DNA of 64,000 bases, taken from NCBI RefSeq assembly GCF_000218545.1, contig NC_015671.1:124001-188000 (forward strand), in the 5' to 3' direction. The translations under genes and the position numbers were made by a program. Source of the stretch: Cellulomonas gilvus ATCC 13127 (lineage in GTDB: Bacteria; Actinomycetota; Actinomycetes; Actinomycetales; Cellulomonadaceae). The notes under the pieces were generated by a model. That model was not told the DNA's origin. It saw only the letters and a program-made list of their open reading frames with translations, and did not search any database. Positions 1 through 8,453 of the stretch are shown piece after piece; the first letter of the stretch is position 1, and the number at the start of each line of letters is the position of its first letter.

Positions 1-561
1 CTCATGTTCGGCGGGATCAGCGGCAACCACATCAACCCGGCGTTCACGGTCGGGCTCGCCGCCTGGGGCCTGTTCCCGTGGGCGGAGGTCGCGCCGTACG
101 TCGTCGCACAGCTGCTGGGCGCCATGGCGGGCCAGCTCGCGATCGTCGCGACGCACAAGCCGTACTACGACCAGACCGACGACCCCGACGACATCCTCGC
201 GACGTTCTCGACCGTCAACGCTGCCCGGTCCCGCCTCAACGGGTTCGCGAACGAGCTGCTCGGCTCGGTGGTGCTGTTCTCCTGCGCGCTCGCGATCGTG
301 CACTCACCGCTCACCGCGAACGAGCCCGGAACCGCGCACCTCGCGCTCGGGTTCCTGGTGTGGGGTCTGGTCGCCGGCCTCGGCGGACCCACCGGGCCCG
401 CGCTCAACCCCGCGCGTGACCTGGGACCGCGCCTGGTGCACGCGATGCTGCCGCTGCGCCACAAGGGCGGCTCGGACTGGGGCTACGCGTGGGTCCCGGT
501 CGCGGCGCCGCTGCTCGCGGGCCTGATCGGCGTCGGCGGCTGGAAGCTGCTCCTAGGCTGA
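1..561 (+). CDS. MIP-family aquaporin / glycerol facilitator, 5' end cut by window
   Basis: The reading frame enters from the left edge and ends at the TGA at 559-561, leaving 186 visible codons. Both half-helix signatures of the major intrinsic protein family are present: HINPAFTVG close to the visible start and ALNPARDLGPR near the C-terminus. The family folds into six membrane helices and passes water or small neutral solutes across the cytoplasmic membrane. A full protein is about 250 residues or more, so the first helix and roughly 70 residues lie outside. Substrate (water or glycerol) cannot be read from this part. No partner gene is visible. Confidence 0.88.
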   Translation, partial: LMFGGISGNHINPAFTVGLAAWGLFPWAEVAPYVVAQLLGAMAGQLAIVATHKPYYDQTDDPDDILATFSTVNAARSRLNGFANELLGSVVLFSCALAIVHSPLTANEPGTAHLALGFLVWGLVAGLGGPTGPALNPARDLGPRLVHAMLPLRHKGGSDWGYAWVPVAAPLLAGLIGVGGWKLLLG

Positions 562-582
562 GCGCCCGCGCGGCCAGGCGCG

Positions 583-1020
583 TCAGTCCTGCGGGACCAG
601 CACGAACACCGGGATCACACGGTCGGTCCGCTGCGTGTACGACTCGTAGTCGGGCCACGTCTCGAGCGCCCGCGCCCACCACTCGTCGCGCTCGGCACCC
701 GTCGCCTCGTGCGCCACGTAGTCCTTCTTCGTCGGGCCGTCCTGCAGCTCGACGTGGGGATGCGCGACGAGGTTGTGGTACCAGGCCGGGTGCTCGGGTG
801 CGCCGCCCTTGGACGCGACGACGGCGTACCGGCCCTCGTGCTCGACGCGCATGAGCGCGGTCTTGCGGAGCTTGCCCGAGCGCGCGCCCACGGTGGTCAG
901 GACGATGACGGGCCGCCCGTTGAGCAGCGTGGCCTCGAGGCCGCCCGACTCCTCGTACGTCTCGGCCTGCGTGCGGGCCCAGGCCGACGTGCTCGGTGCG
1001 TACTCCCCGGAAAGTGGCAT
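583..1020 (-). CDS. F420-type nitroreductase family (DUF385) protein
   Basis: The 145-residue product starts [10 protein letters not shown], a start typical of the small deazaflavin (F420)-dependent nitroreductase family, and carries family blocks such as [31 protein letters not shown] and HVELQDG. Characterised relatives are single-domain split-barrel proteins that bind F420 and reduce nitro compounds or quinones. I chose the ATG at 1020 because the conserved family start falls there; an ATG at 1053 would add eleven residues. It converges on the aquaporin gene with a 21-bp gap. Family assignment is strong; the true substrate is unknown. Confidence 0.82.
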   Translation of the reverse strand: MPLSGEYAPSTSAWARTQAETYEESGGLEATLLNGRPVIVLTTVGARSGKLRKTALMRVEHEGRYAVVASKGGAPEHPAWYHNLVAHPHVELQDGPTKKDYVAHEATGAERDEWWARALETWPDYESYTQRTDRVIPVFVLVPQD

Positions 1021-1189
1021 GACCGCGTCAACGACCGGGGCCGCCTCGGGCATTCCCGTGGAGCGGTGAGGCACAATCGTCGGGACCCCGGCGCATCGAG
1101 CGCCGGTCGAGTACACGGACGAGGAGCACGCGGATGCACGGCACCGCAGGTTGCGGGGTGGCCACCATGGCCTGCTCAGGCGCACCCGC

Positions 1190-1253
1190 TGACCGCCGTG
1201 CCGACTGACCGTCGTATCTGCTGACCGCCGTACCTGCTGACTGCCGTACCCGC
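1190..1253. repeat. Four tandem 16-bp repeats in a 450-bp intergenic gap
   Basis: The core TGACCGCCGT, with one-base variants TGACCGTCGT and TGACTGCCGT, begins at 1190, 1206, 1222 and 1238, an exact 16-bp period. The repeats lie between the divergent nitroreductase gene (start 1020) and FBP gene (start 1471). I see no gene in 1021-1470. The period is not one helical turn, so nothing specific can be claimed about protein binding. Confidence 0.7.
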
Positions 1254-1470
1254 TCACCAGTCCGACGGCCCGGCGCGGCACCACCCGTCCCCGCCCTCGC
1301 CGAGCCCCGTGCTCGTGCCTCGTCACCTCCGGCGCGCCCGCGCGCCGCACGCCGCAGACCCGCCCGGGTCCACGGGCGACGGCCGTGTCCCACGACCCGA
1401 CGTGCCGCCGCGACGTGCCCCGACGAGCCGCGCCCGGCCGGCCCGGCACCCCACCCGGAAGCCCGGAGCC

Positions 1471-1995
1471 ATGGAACCCCTGACCGAGAAGCAGATCCGC
1501 GCGTCGTTCGTGAACGCGTCGCGCCGCGAGGCCGCGCAGGCCACCCTCCCCGACCTGACCGCGCTCGGCTGGTCCCGCCTCGACTACGTCGGCTGGCGTG
1601 ACCGACGCGCACCCCTGCTCGCCTACGCGGTGGTCCCGCTGGACGGCACGCCCACGGGCCTGCTGCTGCGCTCGACCGACGCCAAGCACCGCGTGCGGCG
1701 GCGTGCGGTGTGCGCGTGGTGCGAGGACGTCGTCGTGACCGAGGACGTGAGCCTGTACGTCGCGCGCCGCGCGGGAGCCGCCGGGCGGCGCGGGGACACG
1801 ATCGGGACGCTCATCTGCACCGACTTCATCTGCTCGCGCAACGTGCGCCGGCCACCCACCCGGACCGAGGCGGGCAGCGACCTGGAGCAGGTGCGCGACC
1901 AGATGATCGCCCGCCGCATCGAGGGCCTGCGGGAGCGGTCGGCGCGGTTCGTCGCCGAGGTGCTGCGCGACACGGGCGTGGCGCCGACCCCCTGA
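1471..1995 (+). CDS. FBP domain protein (elongation factor G-binding family)
   Basis: This 174-residue protein matches the actinobacterial FBP/FusB-like family. Its C-terminal treble-clef zinc site is visible as CAWC in the middle and a second pair in CTDFICSRN, followed by a helical tail ending [20 protein letters not shown]. FusB-type proteins bind EF-G and release it from stalled, fusidic-acid-bound ribosomes; most actinobacterial members are uncharacterised. I chose the ATG at 1471 because homology-like sequence ([13 protein letters not shown]) begins there. A non-canonical EF-G gene lies about 9 kb downstream at 10605-12662, but the two are not in one operon. Confidence 0.8.
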   Translation: MEPLTEKQIRASFVNASRREAAQATLPDLTALGWSRLDYVGWRDRRAPLLAYAVVPLDGTPTGLLLRSTDAKHRVRRRAVCAWCEDVVVTEDVSLYVARRAGAAGRRGDTIGTLICTDFICSRNVRRPPTRTEAGSDLEQVRDQMIARRIEGLRERSARFVAEVLRDTGVAPTP

Positions 1996-2022
1996 CGTGA
2001 CCCGGGCGGCCGCACGAGAGCG

Positions 2023-2799
2023 TCAGCGGCCGCCCGGCGCGTCGGCGGCGAGCGCCTGCGCGCGGAGCAGCACGGCGTCGAGCATCGCCGGGGTCAGCCG
2101 CCCGGTGAAGGTGTTCTGCGGGCTCACGTGGAAGCAGCCGAGCAGCGTGAGCGTGCGCTCGCCGCGGGCCACCCGCACCTCGGCCCCGTGCGCGAACCGG
2201 GGCGCCGGTCGCGGCACGTCCCAGCCCAGGTCACGCAGCGTCTCGAGCAGCGCGGCCCAGCCGAAGGCGCCGAGCACCACCGCGACCGTGGGGTCGACGA
2301 GCTCGATCTCACGCGCGAGGAACGGGGCGCAGGCGCGTCGCTCGTCGGGCGTGGGCTTGTTGGCGGGCGGTGCGCAGCGCACGGGGGCGGTCGCGCGGAT
2401 CCCCGTGAGCCGCAGCCCGTCGTCGGCGTGCACCGACGTCGGCTGGTTCGCCAGGCCCACGCGGTGCATCGCCGCGAACAGGAAGTCGCCCGAGCGGTCG
2501 CCGGTGAACATCCGGCCCGTGCGGTTCGCGCCGTGCGCCGCGGGAGCCAGCCCCACGACGAGGATGCGCGCGCGGGCGTCGCCGAACCCGGGCACCGGAC
2601 GCGCCCAGTACTCCTGGTCGCGGAACGACGCGCGACGCTCGCGGCCCACCTGCTCCCGCCACGCCACGAGCCGCGGGCAGGCGCGGCACGTCACCACGTC
2701 CGCATCGAGGAGCGCCAGTCCGGGCGACCGTGCCGCATCGGGGTCGCCGGGCGGCGCGGCCGGGGTCGTCGGCCCGGGAGGGGGCGCCGGGGTCGTCAC
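2023..2799 (-). CDS. Family 5 uracil-DNA glycosylase (UdgB type)
   Basis: The 258-residue protein has the two active-site blocks of family 5 uracil-DNA glycosylases: GLAPAAHGANRTGRMFTGD around residue 80 and CFHVSPQNTFTGR near the C-terminus. Cysteines C38 and C41 (TCRAC) plus a later pair around VRCAPP and RRACAP fit the 4Fe-4S cluster of this family. These enzymes excise uracil, hypoxanthine and ethenocytosine from DNA in base excision repair. The start is a GTG at 2799 that overlaps the stop of the YciO-like gene as GTGA, so translational coupling is likely. Confidence 0.9.
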   Translation of the reverse strand: MTTPAPPPGPTTPAAPPGDPDAARSPGLALLDADVVTCRACPRLVAWREQVGRERRASFRDQEYWARPVPGFGDARARILVVGLAPAAHGANRTGRMFTGDRSGDFLFAAMHRVGLANQPTSVHADDGLRLTGIRATAPVRCAPPANKPTPDERRACAPFLAREIELVDPTVAVVLGAFGWAALLETLRDLGWDVPRPAPRFAHGAEVRVARGERTLTLLGCFHVSPQNTFTGRLTPAMLDAVLLRAQALAADAPGGR

Positions 2800-3416
2800 T
2801 GGAACCGGTCGGGGTCCCCTGCGCCCTCACGGACCACCTCGGGGCTGCCCGACGTCCAGTCGACGACCGTGGTCGGTGTGGTCCCGCAGTCGCCCGCGTC
2901 CACCACGGCGTCCAGGTCGTGGTCCAGCTCCTCGCGGATCTGCCACCCCTCGGTCATGGGCCACTCGTGGCCCGGCATGAGCAGCGACGACGAGAGGATC
3001 GGCTCGCCCAGCTCACGCACGATCGCGGCGGCCACGGGGTGGTCCGGGATCCGCACGCCCACGGACCGCTTCTTGGCGTGGGCGAGGCGACGCGGCACCT
3101 CGGGCGTGGCCTGCAGGATGAACGTGTACGGCCCGGGGGTCGCGGACTTGATCGCGCGGAACGCCGCGTTGTCCAGGTGCACCAGCTGACCCAGCTGCGC
3201 GAAGTCCGCGCAGACCAGCGTGAAGTGGTGCCGGTCGTCCAGGTGCCGGAGCCGGCGGATGCGCTCCGCGCCGTCGTGCGAGCCCATCGTCGTGCCCAGC
3301 GCGTAGCAGGAGTCCGTGGGGTAGGCGATGACGCCGCCGCCGCGCAGGACCTCCACGGCCTGGGAGATGAGCCGGGGCTGCGGGTCGTGCGGGTGCACGT
3401 CCAGGTAGCGGGCCAT
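2796..3416 (-). CDS. Sua5/YciO/YrdC-family protein
   Basis: The 206-residue product is a single YrdC-like domain, with VIAYPTDSCYALG near the N-terminus, the KKRSVGVRIPDHP block and SSLLMPG. The family includes the threonylcarbamoyl-AMP synthase that starts t6A tRNA modification; this member looks like the YciO branch (LDVHPHDPQPRLI at the N-terminus), whose role is less certain. I chose the ATG at 3416 since the family start is MARYLDVHP; an upstream start would add nine unlike residues. Its stop overlaps the GTG of the glycosylase gene. Confidence 0.85.
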   Translation of the reverse strand: MARYLDVHPHDPQPRLISQAVEVLRGGGVIAYPTDSCYALGTTMGSHDGAERIRRLRHLDDRHHFTLVCADFAQLGQLVHLDNAAFRAIKSATPGPYTFILQATPEVPRRLAHAKKRSVGVRIPDHPVAAAIVRELGEPILSSSLLMPGHEWPMTEGWQIREELDHDLDAVVDAGDCGTTPTTVVDWTSGSPEVVREGAGDPDRFQ

Positions 3417-3577
3417 GCCGTCACCGTAGCGCCGGGTGCCCACGGCCGCGGTCGCAGCGCCCTGACCAGGACTTTCGGCCGTCAGGGCCCCCTGAGTCGC
3501 TCCCAGCGCACATTCAGGGTCCGTTCAGGGGGATAACCCCATCGTCAGGGCAGCCCTCCCCCGGGAGGATCGTCGAT

Positions 3578-4378
3578 GTGAACACGCCCGATCCTGCCAC
3601 CGTCATCGCCTCCGCCCGCGGCCTCGTCAAGACGTACGGCCGCGGTGACACCGCCGTGCACGCACTCGCGGGCATCGACGTCGACTTCGAGCGCGGCAAG
3701 CTGACCGCGACCATGGGCCCCTCCGGGTCCGGCAAGTCGACCCTCATGCACTGCATGGCCGGCCTCGACCGCCCGACCGACGGCACGGTCGTCGTCGACG
3801 GCGAGGCCGTGTCCGCGATGCCCGAGCGTCGCCTGACCAAGCTGCGCCGCGACCGCCTGGGCTTCGTCTTCCAGGCCTTCAACCTGGTGCCCACCCTCAC
3901 CGCGCTCGAGAACATCACCCTGCCGCTGGACATCGCCCGGCGGCCCGTGGACCGCGACCACCTCGACGCCGTCGTGCGGGCCGTCGGCCTGCAGGACCGC
4001 CTGAGCCACAAGCCCGGCGAGCTGTCCGGTGGTCAGCAGCAGCGCGTGGCCTGCGCGCGCGCCCTGGTCACCCGGCCCGCCGTCGTCTTCGCCGACGAGC
4101 CCACCGGCAACCTCGACTCGACGTCCGCGCGCGACGTGCTGGGCTTCCTGCGCCGCAGCGTCGACGAGCTCGGCCAGTCGGTCGTCATGGTCACGCACGA
4201 CCCCACCGCGGCCTCGTACGCCGACCGCGTGCTGTTCCTCGCCGACGGCCGGATCGTCGACGAGCTGCGCGAGCCCACGCCCGAGCGCGTGCTCGAGCGC
4301 CTGGGCGCCCTGACCCGCCGGGTCGAGGACGCCGCGCAGCAGACCGTCGCCGCCTCGGCCGGGCTCGAGGTGCGCTGA
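3578..4378 (+). CDS. MacB/LolD-type ABC transporter ATP-binding protein
   Basis: The 266-residue ATPase carries Walker A GPSGSGKST at residues 47-55, a Q-loop in FVFQAFNLVPTLTALENI, the signature LSGGQQQRVACARAL and Walker B VVFADEPTGNLDS followed by the switch histidine in VMVTHD. This is the MacB/LolD/FtsE-like class that works with FtsX-type permeases as a mechanotransmission exporter. It starts at a GTG at 3578 behind a GGGAGGA ribosome site and overlaps the permease start as ATGA at 4378. The cargo (peptide, antibiotic or lipoprotein) cannot be deduced. Confidence 0.93.
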   Translation: MNTPDPATVIASARGLVKTYGRGDTAVHALAGIDVDFERGKLTATMGPSGSGKSTLMHCMAGLDRPTDGTVVVDGEAVSAMPERRLTKLRRDRLGFVFQAFNLVPTLTALENITLPLDIARRPVDRDHLDAVVRAVGLQDRLSHKPGELSGGQQQRVACARALVTRPAVVFADEPTGNLDSTSARDVLGFLRRSVDELGQSVVMVTHDPTAASYADRVLFLADGRIVDELREPTPERVLERLGALTRRVEDAAQQTVAASAGLEVR

Positions 4379-6939
4379 TGCTGCGCGTCACCCTGCGCGG
4401 GGTGCGGGCCCATGCGGTCCGCTTCCTGCTCTCGATCCTGGCCGTGGCGCTCGGCGTCGCGTTCGTCGCGGGCACGTTCAGCCTGCGCACCATGATGTCC
4501 AGCACGTTCGACGGCATCGTCGAGGCGTCCGCGCCCGCCGACGCGTACGTCCGTGGCGCCACCGAGGTCGCGGGCGGCGACGACGTGGGTGAGACGCGCA
4601 ACCCCGTCCCGATCGGGCTCGCCGACGAGGTGTCGGCGCTCGACGGCGTGCGCCTCGCGCTGCCCGACGTGTCCGGCTCCGTGGTGCTCGTCGGGGCGGA
4701 CGGCACCGCCGTCCAGTCCACGCAGGCGCCGTCCTTCGGCATCGCGTACGACGAGCGCGACCCCAGCCTCACCCTGATCTCCGGGGACATGCCCACGGGC
4801 GACGACCAGGTCGCGCTCGAGGAGGCCACGCTCGAGTCGTCCGGACTCGCGATCGGGGACGAGACGCGCCTGGTGATCGGCGGCGACGTCCGGGACGTGA
4901 CCATCGTCGGCGAGGTCAACGCGGGCGGCCCCATGGCCGGCGCGACGATCGTGCTGCTCGACCCGGCAGCGGCCCAGGCCGTGTTCGCACCCGAGGGCAC
5001 GGTCGACTCCATCTCCGTGTACGGCGACGAGGGGGTCGAGGAGCAGGCGCTCGCCGACACGATCTCCGCCGCGCTGCCCACGCTCGAGGGCGGTGACGTG
5101 GCCTCGGCCGTGACGGGCACCGAGCTGCGGGGCGACCTGCAGTCCGACATCCACGAGATGCTCGGCTTCGTCACCACGTTCCTGCTGATCTTCGCCGTCA
5201 TCGCGCTGTTCGTCGGCGGCTACATCATCGCCAACACGTTCGCGATGTCCGTGCGTCAGCGGGTCCGGGAGTTCGCGCTGCTGCGCGCCATCGGCGCCTC
5301 ACCCGCGCAGGTGTTCGGCGTCGTCGTCGGGCAGGCCGCGGTGGTCGGCCTGGTGGGCGCCGCGCTCGGCGTGCTCGGCGGCCTCGGCCTCGTCTCGCTC
5401 CTGCGCGTGGTGCTCGCCGGCGTCGGCATGGATCTCGCGTCGGACATCCCGCTCGGCACGTCGACCGTCGTCGGCTGCCTGGTGCTCGGCACGCTCGTGT
5501 CCGCGATCGCGTCGGCGTTCCCGGCCCGCACGGCCGCGCTCGTCGCACCCGTGGAGGCCATGCGTGGGGAGATCTCTGTGCGCGAGCGGTCGCTGCGGCT
5601 GCGAGCCGTGCTCGGGGGCGCCGTGGTCGCCGCCGGTGCGGCCGGGGTCGTCGCGGCGGCCCTGCGGCCCGACGCGAAGATCGCCGAGTCGATGCTCGGC
5701 CTGGGCGCCGCGCTCGTGCTCATCGGCGTCCTGGTCGCCGCGCCCACGCTGGCGCGTGCGGCGATCCGCCTCATGGCCGCGCCGTTCGTCGCGCTGCTCA
5801 AGCCCATCGGCAAGCTCGCGCAGGGCAACGTGGTGCGCAACCCGCGCCGCACCGCCAACACCGCGGGTGCGCTGATGATCGGCATGGCGCTCGTCGGGGC
5901 CGTGTCCGTGATCGCCGCGACCGCGCAGGCCTCGCTCGCGAGCGTCGTCGAGAGCTCCACGAACGCCGACCTCATCCTGCGGTCCGCCACGTTCGTGATC
6001 CCGAAGGGCGCCGTCGACGAGGTCCGCGACCTGCCCGAGGTCGGCAAGGTCGTCGAGATCGCGTTCACCAACGCGGGCGTCTCGCCCGAGCCGGGGGTCG
6101 CGCCCACGCCGCAGGACTACGGCGGCGTCCTGTCGCTCGAGCAGGGCGTGCTCGGCAGCACGCTCCTGGTGGAGACCAGCGCGGGCGACACCGACGACCT
6201 GGCCGACGACACCGCGCTCCTGAACTCCGACTTCATCGGCGACGGGTGGTCGGTCGGGGACACCGTCAGCATCGTCACCGCGACGGGTTCGCGTGACCTG
6301 CGGGTGGCCGGCATCTTCGAGAGCCAGCTGCTCGGGTCCTCCGTGGTGGTCACGCCCCGCGTGCTCGACGAGCTCGCCCCCGGCGAGGCCCAGATGATCG
6401 ACACCGTCACGCTCGACGCCGCGCCCGGCGTGAGCCAGACCGACCTGCGCTCGGCGGTGACCGCGGCCGTGGCTCCGTTCGTGGTGGTCTCGGTCCAGGA
6501 CCGGGACCAGTTCGTGGACCAGATCGCCGCGCAGGTGGACCAGCTCCTGGTGATCCTCTACGCGCTGCTCGGGCTGTCGCTCGTGATCGCGGTCCTCGGG
6601 ATCGTCAACACCCTCGCACTGTCCGTGATCGAGCGGACCCGCGAGATCGGCCTGCTGCGGGCCGTCGGCCTGGGCCGGCTCCAGCTCGCCGGGACCATCA
6701 CGGTCGAGTCGGTGCTGACCGCGCTGTTCGGGACGCTCGTCGGGCTCGTCGTCGGTGTCGGGCTCGCCTCGGTGCTGCCGTCGATCTACGCCGACGAGGG
6801 CCTCGACAAGCTCGTGGTGCCCTGGGGTGGCCTGCTGACCATGGTGATCCTGGCCGTGGTGGTGGGCGTGCTCGCGGCGCTGTGGCCCGCGATCCGGGCG
6901 GCGCGCATGCGCGCGCTCGACGCGATCGCCAGCGAGTGA
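4378..6939 (+). CDS. Large FtsX-like ABC transporter permease
   Basis: The 853-residue protein has two FtsX domains, one ending near residue 400 and one at the C-terminus, each with three membrane helices and the REFALLRAIGASPAQVFG or REIGLLRAVGLGRLQLAG coupling motif that contacts the ATPase. A long extracytoplasmic domain follows helix 1, as in MacB-type exporters. The two halves suggest a full 8-to-10-helix permease in one chain. It is translationally coupled to the ATPase gene and forms a two-gene operon closed by hairpins at 6945 and 6998. Confidence 0.92.
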   Translation: MLRVTLRGVRAHAVRFLLSILAVALGVAFVAGTFSLRTMMSSTFDGIVEASAPADAYVRGATEVAGGDDVGETRNPVPIGLADEVSALDGVRLALPDVSGSVVLVGADGTAVQSTQAPSFGIAYDERDPSLTLISGDMPTGDDQVALEEATLESSGLAIGDETRLVIGGDVRDVTIVGEVNAGGPMAGATIVLLDPAAAQAVFAPEGTVDSISVYGDEGVEEQALADTISAALPTLEGGDVASAVTGTELRGDLQSDIHEMLGFVTTFLLIFAVIALFVGGYIIANTFAMSVRQRVREFALLRAIGASPAQVFGVVVGQAAVVGLVGAALGVLGGLGLVSLLRVVLAGVGMDLASDIPLGTSTVVGCLVLGTLVSAIASAFPARTAALVAPVEAMRGEISVRERSLRLRAVLGGAVVAAGAAGVVAAALRPDAKIAESMLGLGAALVLIGVLVAAPTLARAAIRLMAAPFVALLKPIGKLAQGNVVRNPRRTANTAGALMIGMALVGAVSVIAATAQASLASVVESSTNADLILRSATFVIPKGAVDEVRDLPEVGKVVEIAFTNAGVSPEPGVAPTPQDYGGVLSLEQGVLGSTLLVETSAGDTDDLADDTALLNSDFIGDGWSVGDTVSIVTATGSRDLRVAGIFESQLLGSSVVVTPRVLDELAPGEAQMIDTVTLDAAPGVSQTDLRSAVTAAVAPFVVVSVQDRDQFVDQIAAQVDQLLVILYALLGLSLVIAVLGIVNTLALSVIERTREIGLLRAVGLGRLQLAGTITVESVLTALFGTLVGLVVGVGLASVLPSIYADEGLDKLVVPWGGLLTMVILAVVVGVLAALWPAIRAARMRALDAIASE

Positions 6940-6944
6940 CCGCG

Positions 6945-6977
6945 GCGGTGGGTGGGTCCGACGAGCCCGCCCACCGC
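6945..6977 (+). terminator. Hairpin after ABC permease gene
   Basis: GCGGTGGG at 6945-6952 pairs with CCCACCGC at 6970-6977, with further G/C pairing inside. It starts 6 bp after the permease stop. No T-run follows, which is usual in high-GC actinobacteria. Confidence 0.5.
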
Positions 6978-6997
6978 GCACGGTCGCGCATGAGACG

Positions 6998-7039
6998 CGG
7001 TGGGGTGGTGGTGCCGGAGGGGGCGCCACCACCCCACCG
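6998..7039. terminator. Second strong hairpin, 14-bp perfect stem
   Basis: CGGTGGGGTGGTGG at 6998-7011 is the exact reverse complement of 7026-7039, with a 14-nt loop. Together with the hairpin at 6945 it makes a double stem-loop between two convergent genes, so it may act in both directions. Confidence 0.55.
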
Positions 7040-7113
7040 GGATGTCACCCCCGAGTGGCGCCGCACCGCGGCGCAGCCGATGGTTCTCAGCCTCAGCGGG
7101 GTTGCGGCGAACC

Positions 7114-7325
7114 GGGTCCGTCAGCCCACTTCGGTTGTCGACGCCGTGTCAGTCACTCCCCGGGATGGCGACGTGCCGGGTGTCGGCCCGCGGGACGTCG
7201 GTCCATCGGGGGCCGGCCAACGGGGTAGTCAGCGCACGGCGATTCCGGAACTGGGTCTGTCAGCCCAAGCGGGTCGCGGCCCGGTCCGGCGTCCCCGGAG
7301 GCTGGCGGATCGGGTCTGTCAGCCG
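7114..7325. repeat. Degenerate GGGTCYGTCAGCC repeats in intergenic gap
   Basis: Near-copies of GGGTCTGTCAGCC occur at about 7114, 7253 and 7312, with weaker relatives near 7146 and 7222. Spacing is irregular (about 31-76 bp). The last copy overlaps the end of the GH113 gene. No gene is seen from 7040 to 7318. Function is unknown; the copies may be old transcription-stop or repeat-element remnants. Confidence 0.45.
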
Positions 7326-8320
7326 CCCGCGCGGCCCGTCGCGGTCAGGTAGGCCTGCCGGATCACCGCCTCGGCGGGCTTGCCGAACGGGCAGTAGTCG
7401 TCGTTGGTCGCCGCGTCGGCCTCGTCGTACAGGTGCGCGGGCCAGTCCCACAGCACGAATCCCTGCACCCACTCCCGGCGCGCACAGGAAGCGAGCATCT
7501 CGCGGTACCAGTCCGCCTGCGCCTCGCCGTCGGGCTCGCCGGCCAGACCCCAGTCGTTCGGGAGCGCCGACGAGCCGGTCCTGCTGGGGCAGCCCGCCTC
7601 GAGGAAGACGAACGGCTTGCCGTGGGTCGCGACCACGGGCTCGATCCGGTCCAGCTGGTTCTCCCAGTCGCCCAGCGGGTAGTAGCCCGAGGACGAGATG
7701 ACATCGACCGCGTCCCACCACGTGACGCGGTCCTCCTGGTACTTGTCGCAGTTGTACGTGACCAGGCCGGGGTAGACCTCGCGCACCTGTGCGACCAGGG
7801 CGCGCCACTCGTCGGCCCGGCGGTCCGTCTGCACCATCTCGCACCCGACCGAGAACATCTCGCACCCCTCCTCGGCGGCGACCCGGGCGTAGTGGACGAC
7901 GAACTCGCCGTACGAGCGGAACCAGTCCGACCATTTCGGCTCGCAGGGCACGTCGTGGTCGAAGAAGTTGATGTGCGCACGCCACGTGCCGTCGGCGCAG
8001 TTCACCACGGGCTTCAGCAGCACGTGCTGGCCGAGCGCCCGCGCGGCCCGGATCGCGTGCCTGACCTCGTCCTCGGTGACGGTCGGCGCGTCCCGCCAGT
8101 GCACGTCCACGGACTGCGCCGTGTCCTGGTACGCCGCGAACGTCACGGCCGTCCAGGTCGTCGCGACCCGGTCCACCATGACCCGCATCGACTCGGCCGC
8201 GGCCTCGTCCGTCCACGTCCCGCGCACGCCGGTCCATCCCCAGGTCATCCCGGCGACGTACCCGCCGGGCAGCTCGCCGTCCCGCTCGCCATCCCGTGCC
8301 GCGCCCAGACCGTGCACCAT
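7319..8320 (-). CDS. GH113-family glycosidase (beta-mannanase-like), no secretion signal
   Basis: The 333-residue protein is a TIM-barrel glycosidase of family GH113. Two glutamates sit in the expected places: E161 in FSVGCEM (acid/base) and E241 in FVFLEAGCPS (nucleophile). They are 80 residues apart, the same spacing I recall for the Alicyclobacillus beta-mannanase (E151 and E231). Other family blocks are NCDKYQ and ISSSGYYPLGDWENQL. Known members cleave beta-1,4-mannan or manno-oligosaccharides. There is no signal peptide, so it probably acts on imported oligosaccharides in the cytoplasm. The start at 8320 is provisional; the fold could also begin at MTWGWTG. No sugar transporter is next to it. 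Confidence 0.78.
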   Translation of the reverse strand: MVHGLGAARDGERDGELPGGYVAGMTWGWTGVRGTWTDEAAAESMRVMVDRVATTWTAVTFAAYQDTAQSVDVHWRDAPTVTEDEVRHAIRAARALGQHVLLKPVVNCADGTWRAHINFFDHDVPCEPKWSDWFRSYGEFVVHYARVAAEEGCEMFSVGCEMVQTDRRADEWRALVAQVREVYPGLVTYNCDKYQEDRVTWWDAVDVISSSGYYPLGDWENQLDRIEPVVATHGKPFVFLEAGCPSRTGSSALPNDWGLAGEPDGEAQADWYREMLASCARREWVQGFVLWDWPAHLYDEADAATNDDYCPFGKPAEAVIRQAYLTATGRAGG

Positions 8321-8453
8321 GCCACCTACCCCAACCGTCCGCTGTCGCACCCTTGCGACCGGGGCAGCCTAACCCTTACTTCATCCTTTGAAGAAAGTTG
8401 CTGACCCGAGCCCGCGACGCCGCCGGGCGGGACACGGCGGGCCGTCCGCGACG

